Part shown: positions 25,777 through 31,673 of the stretch, piece after piece
How the letters are laid out: each line of letters begins with the position of its first letter
Numbering within the stretch: position 1 is the stretch's first letter
DNA from: Desulfobacterales bacterium GWB2_56_26
Lineage (GTDB): Bacteria; Desulfobacterota; Desulfobulbia; Desulfobulbales; Desulfocapsaceae
Reading direction: 5' to 3'
Length of the DNA: 43,815 nucleotides
Assembly: GCA_001799365.1 (NCBI GenBank)
Contig: MGTI01000014.1
Location: 1 to 43,815 of the forward strand
The notes under the pieces: generated by a model
Databases searched by the model: none
Told to the model about the DNA's origin: nothing
Seen by the model: only the letters and a program-made list of their open reading frames with translations
Position numbers and translations under genes: made by a program

Positions 25777-26714
25777 TCATTGACGACAGTATCGAGCATA
25801 TCAAGATCCTGATCGGGCTGCTGGAAGACCTGTATGACATACACTTCGCCAAAAGCGGGGAGCAGGGACTGGAACTCTTATCCACCGCCAATCCCGATCT
25901 CATCCTCCTCGATATCGTGATGCCGGAGATGGACGGCTTCGAAGTGTGCCGGCGGATTAAGCAGCATGAAAAGTGGCAGGAAACACCGCTGATCTTCATC
26001 TCGGCCCAGGGTGAGGCGGGCGATGAGACCCGCGGGCTGAACCTGGGCGCCATCGATTATATCGCCAAGCCCTTCAATCCGGCGATTGTCAAGGCCAGGA
26101 TACGCAATCATCTGCAGTTGCGGGCGGCGATGCGGGAGTTGGAACGGCTCTACACTCTCGCCCTCGATGCCAATCCCCTCACCGGTCTGCCGGGCAATAA
26201 CTCCATCATCAAAAACATCGAGGCCAAGCTGCAGGCGGGCGACAGCTCCTGTGTCATCTATACCGATATCGATAATTTCAAGGCCTATAACGATAAATAC
26301 GGCTTTGCCCGCGGCGACGAGATCATCCGCTTCAGCGCAGGTCTTTTGAAGGCGGCGGTGGCTAAGTCAGGCTGTGCCGAGGCCTTTGTCGGCCACGTCG
26401 GCGGCGATGACTTCATCATGATTATCCCCGCCGAACACTGCCTGCTGGTGACCGAGGACATCATCCGTAATTTCGACAGGGACATCATCAACTTCTACAA
26501 CCGCCAGGACACCGACCGGCGGTGTATCCAGGCGACCGACCGGCGCGGCCGGCAGCAGATATTCCCCATCATGAGCATCAGCATCGCCGGGATCGATCTC
26601 AGCCACCGGCGATACTCCTCATACCTCGAGGTCAACGATGCCTGCGCCGAGATGAAAAAGGTGGCCAAGTCCACTCCCGGCAGCACCGTCTGTTTCGACC
26701 AGCGTACAACGTAG
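25746..26714 (+). CDS. Response regulator with GGDEF-like (GGDDF) domain
   Basis: This 322-residue protein has a receiver domain (about 8-125: ILIIDDSIEH; phospho-acceptor in LILLDIVMPEMDGFE; KPFNPAIVKARI) and a diguanylate-cyclase-like domain (about 150-315: LTGLPGNNSI, VIYTDIDNFKAYNDKYGFAR, GHVGGDDFIMII). The active-site loop reads GGDDF instead of GGDEF/GGEEF; the metal-binding Asp in YTDIDNFK is kept, so activity is possible but untested. The track start (25704) is too early; the ATG at 25746 begins directly before the receiver. It overlaps the hybrid kinase end, which strongly implies translational coupling and a kinase-to-regulator phosphotransfer. Confidence 0.9.
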   Translation: MQDECTPKILIIDDSIEHIKILIGLLEDLYDIHFAKSGEQGLELLSTANPDLILLDIVMPEMDGFEVCRRIKQHEKWQETPLIFISAQGEAGDETRGLNLGAIDYIAKPFNPAIVKARIRNHLQLRAAMRELERLYTLALDANPLTGLPGNNSIIKNIEAKLQAGDSSCVIYTDIDNFKAYNDKYGFARGDEIIRFSAGLLKAAVAKSGCAEAFVGHVGGDDFIMIIPAEHCLLVTEDIIRNFDRDIINFYNRQDTDRRCIQATDRRGRQQIFPIMSISIAGIDLSHRRYSSYLEVNDACAEMKKVAKSTPGSTVCFDQRTT

Positions 26715-26759
26715 GGGCTCTTCTGGTTTTCATCCCTCAGGAGGGTTCGGGGCGGGCAA

Positions 26760-26813
26760 GGGCGAAAAATTCTTTCGCCCTTACATTGTCTGGCGAAAAA
26801 TTTTCGCCCCTAC
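26760..26813. repeat. REP-like palindromes, family A, locus 2
   Basis: Two units: GGGCGAAAAATTCTTTCGCCC with TTAC (26760-26784), and GGCGAAAAATTTTCGCC with CCTAC (26792-26813). The second reaches into the converging AsmA gene: its CCCCTAC supplies the AsmA stop codon (TAG on the minus strand). Confidence 0.7.
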
Positions 26814-28864
26814 AGGGTTGTTTCTTCCAGCAGGGGATTGATACGGATTTTCCCGCTGCCGAGCTGCAGCTGCTTTTTCTTCTCGCTTTGGCGGATGGTC
26901 TCCCGTTGCAGATGAAACCGCTGGGCGACGATCGCCGGGTCGATGAGGGCTTTTCCCACCAGATCCTTCACATCGTCATCGATCGGCGAGGGAATTTTTC
27001 CATCCACCAGACTCGCCACATTCCCTTTTGCCGTACCGGCTGCCGTCCCCACTGCCAGTTGCCGGCGGTTGTCGACCTGGGAGTCGGGTTTGTCGAACGT
27101 GCCGGTAATCGTCAACGGCAATGAAGGCTTACCTTTCGCCTGCTTCGCCACCTCGCCCTGCGGCGCAACCTGCAGATTCCAGGTCCTGCCGGGGATATTC
27201 GCTCCGCCGCCTACGGCCATGGCCACGGCGGGTGAGGTGAGGGTCGCTTCACGAATGGTCAACAGACCACCCTCGATGGTCACGACACCTTTCAGCTCGG
27301 AGAAATCGGTCCGCAGACTTTTTCTCTCATCTGCAGGTCCGGCTTCGACAAGTGCCCGTCGCTCTATCGACCGGGCCAGATCGACACCCAAGAGCGCCCC
27401 GTCAAGACAGGCAAACGAGGCTTCGCCGGAAAGGCTCTTCTGCCGTGCAGCCGACAAATTTCCGGAGAACTCAATAGTCATGTCGCCCGCCAAGGTTCCG
27501 GTCAGGATATCCCGGCCGGCCATCTCCCGCATCATGGTCTCCGCCTCGACCCCTTGCACCTGCACGCCAACCCGCATTCTGGGCATCTCACCTGAAAGAT
27601 CCGCGGTAAGATTTGCCTGCAGTTGTCCGCCATACAACTGCATGGAGGCGTTAATGAGGGTTAGGATGCCCTCTTTCCCGCCGATGGTGGCCTTGACAGC
27701 GGATCCGGTGGCCCCATACATTTTCAGCGATTGAACGTTCATGGACCCGGCAAAAGCAGCGGTCCCGGCCAGACGATGTATCATCCCCATCGCCGAATTT
27801 TCATGTTTCACCTTGGCGGATTCCACTTCCTCCCGATTTCCGGGAAGAAAATACCGGTCGAGATCCAAACGATCGATGTTGAGGGAAAAGTCGACATCCG
27901 GTTTTTTCATGTCTTTCACCTCGCCGGAAAAAACTATGGTAGTGTCATCAAGCCGCGCGGTGCCCTTCTCGACAGTCAGGCCATCCCGCCTGCCCTTGAC
28001 TGCCAGCTCGAGCCCCACTGCCTGAAAGGTCGCGGGATCGGCTGCGTCGACCGGGAAAGGGACTGCCAGGGCGGCGAACAGTTTCCTCGGCGAAAACGAA
28101 GACAGGTTGAGAGCAACATCGTAGACGGGTGCTGTGCCCCAGTTCTCCACCTTGCCCTGCACCTGCCCCTGCAGTGTTTCCATGAGATGAAAACCGATAT
28201 CCAGCGGAAAAGACTCATCGCCCTGCTTGTGCCCGAACGGGCCTATCCTCCCCTCAAGGGCGATCGGCCGACCATCATAGGACGCCTTGAAATCGAGGGC
28301 TATGTGGCGATCCGCCTGCACATTGTTCAACAGAAGCATCAGATCTTCGACGCTGTGGCGGACATGATTGGTCCTGTCGATCCAGTTCACCTTGCCATCC
28401 GTCACCGCCAGCAGCGTGCAGAAAATGCTGTCCTGCAAAAAATCGAGCCGCGGTAGCGCCATCGACCGCAGCATTTCCCAGTTGTCCTTGCCGTCACTAT
28501 TCTTCTCGAGATTAACCTCAAGACCGCCCACCACAAACCGGCTGATCCGGATTTCTTTTTTGAGCAGGGGCAGCAGTTTGATCCGTGCCTCGAAAGAGTC
28601 GATCTTAACAAGCGCATCGCTCACGAATCCGGGAGGGTTGCCAAGTTTTAAGTCGGAAAAGGTAAGGCTCAGCCATGGAAAAAAAGAAACCGCCACATCC
28701 GAACCGATCGAAAACGGCCGGCCCGAGGCCTCACTTATGCTTTTCTCGATCTCCGGCACATACCTCTGAACATTGATGAGAACCGGCATAAGCATGACGG
28801 TTACAACCAGAAGAAAAATAAAAATCACGATGGGGAAGATCCCATATTTCAATATCTTGTTCAT
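26810..28864 (-). CDS. AsmA-family envelope protein
   Basis: This 684-residue protein is anchored by an N-terminal helix (FPIVIFIFLLVVTVMLMPVL). The AsmA N-domain follows (VPEIEKSISEASGRPFSIGS, VSFFPWLSLTFSDLKLGNPP, then IDSFEARIKLLPLLKKEIRI). The long middle is beta-rich. The C-terminal AsmA_2-type region shows GTLAGDMTIEFSG, LRTDFSELKGVVTIEGGLLT and MAVGGGANIPGRTWNLQVAP. AsmA-like proteins are thought to bridge inner and outer membranes and move phospholipids. GGAG precedes the ATG. The stop codon lies inside a REP-like repeat. Confidence 0.9.
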   Translation of the reverse strand: MNKILKYGIFPIVIFIFLLVVTVMLMPVLINVQRYVPEIEKSISEASGRPFSIGSDVAVSFFPWLSLTFSDLKLGNPPGFVSDALVKIDSFEARIKLLPLLKKEIRISRFVVGGLEVNLEKNSDGKDNWEMLRSMALPRLDFLQDSIFCTLLAVTDGKVNWIDRTNHVRHSVEDLMLLLNNVQADRHIALDFKASYDGRPIALEGRIGPFGHKQGDESFPLDIGFHLMETLQGQVQGKVENWGTAPVYDVALNLSSFSPRKLFAALAVPFPVDAADPATFQAVGLELAVKGRRDGLTVEKGTARLDDTTIVFSGEVKDMKKPDVDFSLNIDRLDLDRYFLPGNREEVESAKVKHENSAMGMIHRLAGTAAFAGSMNVQSLKMYGATGSAVKATIGGKEGILTLINASMQLYGGQLQANLTADLSGEMPRMRVGVQVQGVEAETMMREMAGRDILTGTLAGDMTIEFSGNLSAARQKSLSGEASFACLDGALLGVDLARSIERRALVEAGPADERKSLRTDFSELKGVVTIEGGLLTIREATLTSPAVAMAVGGGANIPGRTWNLQVAPQGEVAKQAKGKPSLPLTITGTFDKPDSQVDNRRQLAVGTAAGTAKGNVASLVDGKIPSPIDDDVKDLVGKALIDPAIVAQRFHLQRETIRQSEKKKQLQLGSGKIRINPLLEETTL

Positions 28865-29046
28865 TTACTGCTCCAGACAACTCCAACTTTTCACATATAT
28901 TTTTGGGACAGATGCCCGGTGACCGGGCGGCGCACATCCCCATTACGGTAAATCCTGCCGCAGACATTTTTTCGGACTGATACCTGAATAACCGTTTCCA
29001 CCCCCGGTGGGTATCGCAAACAGAAAAAAGTACTGATGTATTGCTA

Positions 29047-29250
29047 TCATATAGAGAGGAGAAATTTCCAGCAACAAATATCCTGCAGACATTCCCGGAC
29101 TCTCTCATCCTTGAAATGTTTCGGCGCGGAAGAAAATAGCCCTTGTGCAATTTTTTTGACAGGAAGTCTTCTTGCTTTACCTTCTTTTGTGAAGACCGCC
29201 TGCTGCTCATTGTAACGTTCACAAAATTCAAAAAAGAATCTAATGCCCAA
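29047..29250 (-). pseudogene. Unrecognised 67-codon open frame, possible gene remnant
   Basis: The translation looks protein-like (FFFEFCERYNEQQAVFTKEG, then KKIAQGLFSSAPKHFKDERV and RECLQDI), with charged amphipathic helices. However, it opens only with TTG, has no ribosome site and ends in an odd CCWKFLLSI. No family was recognised. It lies next to a REP cluster, so it may be the tail of a decayed gene. It could also be chance. Confidence 0.25.
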
Positions 29251-29278
29251 GAACTTTCAAAATGACGTCTTCCAGGCA

Positions 29279-29387
29279 GGGTGCACTCTGTGCACCAATG
29301 AAATCAGGATGGTGCGCACGGCGCACCCTACGAATTTGGGTGCACGTAGGGTGCGCCATGCGCACCGAAAATCCGGATGCCCGAAAA
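29279..29387. repeat. REP-like elements, family B, three units
   Basis: Units: GGGTGCACTCTGTGCACC (29279-29296); GGTGCGCACGGCGCACCCTACG (29311-29332); GTAGGGTGCGCCATGCGCACCG (29346-29367) followed by AAAATCCGGATGCCCGAAAA, the inverse of the inner sequence at the 21.6-kb copy. They alternate in orientation. Confidence 0.75.
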
Positions 29388-29442
29388 GCTGATAGCTGAC
29401 TGCTGAACGTTTATGGCGTTTTCTTAACTTACAGGAGGTTAT

Positions 29443-30351
29443 ATGAAAACACACGCAGAGGCAATGGTACTCGCCTCTTTTGCCGCCGATTCCCTCGCCC
29501 TGGGAGTCCACTGGATCTATGACACCAACCGAATTGCCGTGGAGTTCGGCAGGGTCGTCGACCTGCTCCCGCCGGAACCCGGCGGGTACCATCCGACCAA
29601 ACAGAAAGGCGAATTCACCCACTACGGCGACCAGGGTTTTCATCTGCTCCAGCACCTGGTGCGCCATCAGGGGAAATTTGATCCGGCAGCCTACGCCGGA
29701 GAATGGCGGGACTTCTTCACCGGCTACCCTGGCTATATGGATAAAGCCACCAAAGCCACCCTGCACAACATGGAAACGGGCATGCCCATGACAGCCTGCG
29801 GTTCCCCCTCCACCGATCTCGGCGGCGCGGCCAGAATTGCCCCGCTCATTTATCGCTATCGCGACGACCTTGATCTGCTGGTCAGGGCAGTCAAAGAGCA
29901 AACTGCCTTAACCCACACCGGATCCGGAATAGAGGATGGCGCCCTGTTTATCGCGAGAAGCTGCTACGCCATCCTGCACGGCGCCAACATCCAGGAGGCC
30001 TTCACCCAAGCTCTCGATTGCAGTATCGACGATGTGGATCTCGATCTTCGCCTCAACAAAAGCATCGCAGCCGAAAACATGAGTGTCTTCCAGGCGGTGC
30101 AGGAATTCGGCCCGATGTGCGCAGTCAACGCCGCCCTGCCGGGGGCGGTCTGCACCGCTTTGCGTCACGCGGACAATCTGGAGGAGGCGCTGATCGAAAC
30201 GGTCATGGCCGGCGGCGATTCGGCGGCACGGGGAATGGTGGTCGGCATGGTACTCGGCGCCTCTCTCGGCAGGAATGCCATTCCGCGGCGCTGGCTGGAA
30301 GGCATGACGAAATATCGGGAGATCGAGGCGGCCCTGGAAAAACTGCCATGA
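29443..30351 (+). CDS. ADP-ribosylglycohydrolase (DraG/crystallin-J1-like) family protein
   Basis: This 302-residue all-helical protein of the ADP-ribosylglycohydrolase fold opens with MVLASFAADSLALGVHWIYD, corresponding to the family's first metal-site motif (GxxxGDAxG; here modified to AADSLALG). The late motif is AGGDSAARGMVVGMVLGASL in place of the usual GGDTDT. Family members remove ADP-ribose from proteins or related compounds. The altered metal motifs resemble the J1-crystallin-like branch, whose substrate is less certain. An excellent ribosome site (ACAGGAGGTTAT) fixes the start. It has no obvious operon partner. Confidence 0.85.
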   Translation: MKTHAEAMVLASFAADSLALGVHWIYDTNRIAVEFGRVVDLLPPEPGGYHPTKQKGEFTHYGDQGFHLLQHLVRHQGKFDPAAYAGEWRDFFTGYPGYMDKATKATLHNMETGMPMTACGSPSTDLGGAARIAPLIYRYRDDLDLLVRAVKEQTALTHTGSGIEDGALFIARSCYAILHGANIQEAFTQALDCSIDDVDLDLRLNKSIAAENMSVFQAVQEFGPMCAVNAALPGAVCTALRHADNLEEALIETVMAGGDSAARGMVVGMVLGASLGRNAIPRRWLEGMTKYREIEAALEKLP

Positions 30352-30572
30352 GAGAATTACAATCTGCCACAGCAATTACCATCTGCACTTTCGAATTACA
30401 TTTTGGAAACGGAAAGAGAGATTTATGTAATTGAGCTTCTCCGCCAAAATGTCCAAACTCGAAAATTAGCTGAGATAACTCCACGTCCGCAGAACATGCA
30501 CTTTCGGGCGACATTGGCACATGACTTGCATTAATCTTTGAACTCCCACACGGGAGATTCCCAAGCCCCCCC

Positions 30573-30621
30573 AATCGGGTAGAATCTACGCAGTTTGTAT
30601 TTTCTGCCCGATTTCTTTTTT
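30573..30621 (+). terminator. Rho-independent terminator candidate
   Basis: AATCGGGTAGAA pairs with TTCTGCCCGATT (12 bp, one G-T pair) around a 17-base loop, followed by TCTTTTTT. It would end plus-strand transcripts from the ADP-ribosylglycohydrolase gene. Confidence 0.6.
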
Positions 30622-30675
30622 AGGAGCCGTTACGAAATAACCAGGCCATTTTCACCCCATTTCGTTACGGCTCCT
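30622..30675. repeat. Perfect 17-bp inverted repeat
   Basis: AGGAGCCGTTACGAAAT (30622-30638) and its exact reverse complement (30659-30675) flank 20 bases. It abuts the T tract of the terminator. It could be a REP/MITE-type unit or a terminator for the converging MlaA gene. No second copy was seen in the window. Confidence 0.65.
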
Positions 30676-30745
30676 TAGACCGTTCCGAGCATTACCTTGG
30701 CCATGTTGTTTTTTGACAACGGCTCAGCTCCCCTCATTTCCACCG

Positions 30746-31504
30746 TTACCGTTCGACCATCGCTTTCCTATACTCGTAATATGCCTGTCGGGTGGCGATA
30801 TACGGATCCAGCGCGTACCTCTTCACATCCTCATACAGATCGGGATAGAGCGAGAGATTGTTCACCCTGCTGGTTGTATAATAGGCCATGTCGAGGGTCC
30901 AGTCGTCGTGAAAATAGGGAACCGGATGGAGATAGGCATCGGCTGCCAATCCCACGGAATCGCGTACACTCGATGGCCCGAAGAGCGGCCAATATAAAAA
31001 AATCCCTTCCGCCAGGCCCCATTTGCCGAGAGTCTGGCCGAAATCGGCCCGTTCGGGATCGATATCGAACTCAACAGATGCCACATCGACGAAACCGTAC
31101 ACCCCGATTGTGCTGTTGATGACAAAGCGGCTGAGGGTTTTGCCGGTAAGCTGCATATCCCCCTGCAGGAGGGCGTTGACAAGGGTGATGGGAGTTGCCA
31201 CGTTGTGGAAGAAATTGCCGAAACATTCCCGAAGCTCGCGAGGCAGCACCCGACTGTACACCCTGGTGGTCGGCTTGAGAACCCATTCATACAACTCGTC
31301 GTTTACCCTGAAGAAAAACCGGTTCATCGGTTCCAGAGGATCGCGAATCGCCAATTGCTCCTGAATTTCATCATAGCCACCAGCTTCTTCCGTCTCCTCC
31401 GTCAACAGATCCGGAAAAGGTTGATCCGGAGCGGTTTGGGCGGAGAGAGCGGCAGGGAAAAGAAAAGGGATCAGAAAAAAAAGAAACAACCGGACAGTTT
31501 TCAT
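30746..31504 (-). CDS. mlaA: MlaA (VacJ) family outer-membrane lipid-asymmetry protein
   Basis: This 252-residue protein has a signal peptide (LFLFFLIPFLFPAALSA). Family hallmarks are DPLEPMNRFFFRVNDELYEW, RVLPRELRECFGNFFHNVAT, ALLQGDMQLTGKTLSRFVIN, ADFGQTLGKWGLAEGIFLYW and PLFGPSSVRDSVG. MlaA removes phospholipids from the outer leaflet of the outer membrane and passes them to the Mla pathway. The signal peptide lacks a lipobox cysteine, so this form is probably not a lipoprotein, unlike E. coli MlaA. No mla transporter genes are near. No ribosome site is evident before the ATG. Confidence 0.93.
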   Translation of the reverse strand: MKTVRLFLFFLIPFLFPAALSAQTAPDQPFPDLLTEETEEAGGYDEIQEQLAIRDPLEPMNRFFFRVNDELYEWVLKPTTRVYSRVLPRELRECFGNFFHNVATPITLVNALLQGDMQLTGKTLSRFVINSTIGVYGFVDVASVEFDIDPERADFGQTLGKWGLAEGIFLYWPLFGPSSVRDSVGLAADAYLHPVPYFHDDWTLDMAYYTTSRVNNLSLYPDLYEDVKRYALDPYIATRQAYYEYRKAMVER

Positions 31505-31673
31505 AAGGAGAATGGGAAAGTTGTGGATTGGGGACCGATGTCAAAGCTCGCGCAACGGGATCTCGGGTCTCTGAAATAACTTCGTGAATGATTAGAACAT
31601 TATTCTGGCAATTGATTATCAATAAGTCAATCGATAACGGCAGAAAAAGCGCAGCGAAATCTCACTCCCCTGG

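Larger units (their letters stand above)
28865..29442. other. Long intergenic region with repeats and a possible gene remnant
   Basis: About 580 bases with no convincing intact gene. They contain a small hairpin (GCCCGGTGACCGGGC near 28912), an unexplained minus-strand open frame (29047-29250) and three family-B repeat units (29279-29387). A strong AGGAGG ribosome site for the next gene lies at the right end. The 166-residue minus ORF of the track that crosses into the AsmA gene is judged spurious. Confidence 0.5.
30352..30745. other. Intergenic region with terminator and large inverted repeat
   Basis: About 390 bases between the converging ADP-ribosylglycohydrolase and MlaA genes. It holds a small CTCCC-ACAC-GGGAG hairpin (30543-30556), a terminator (30573-30621) and a perfect 17-bp inverted repeat (30622-30675). 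No gene was found. Confidence 0.5.

Noticed and set aside
28731-29231. 166-residue minus-strand ORF overlapping the AsmA start
   Set aside because: It runs into the AsmA gene in another frame and has no export or domain signal.
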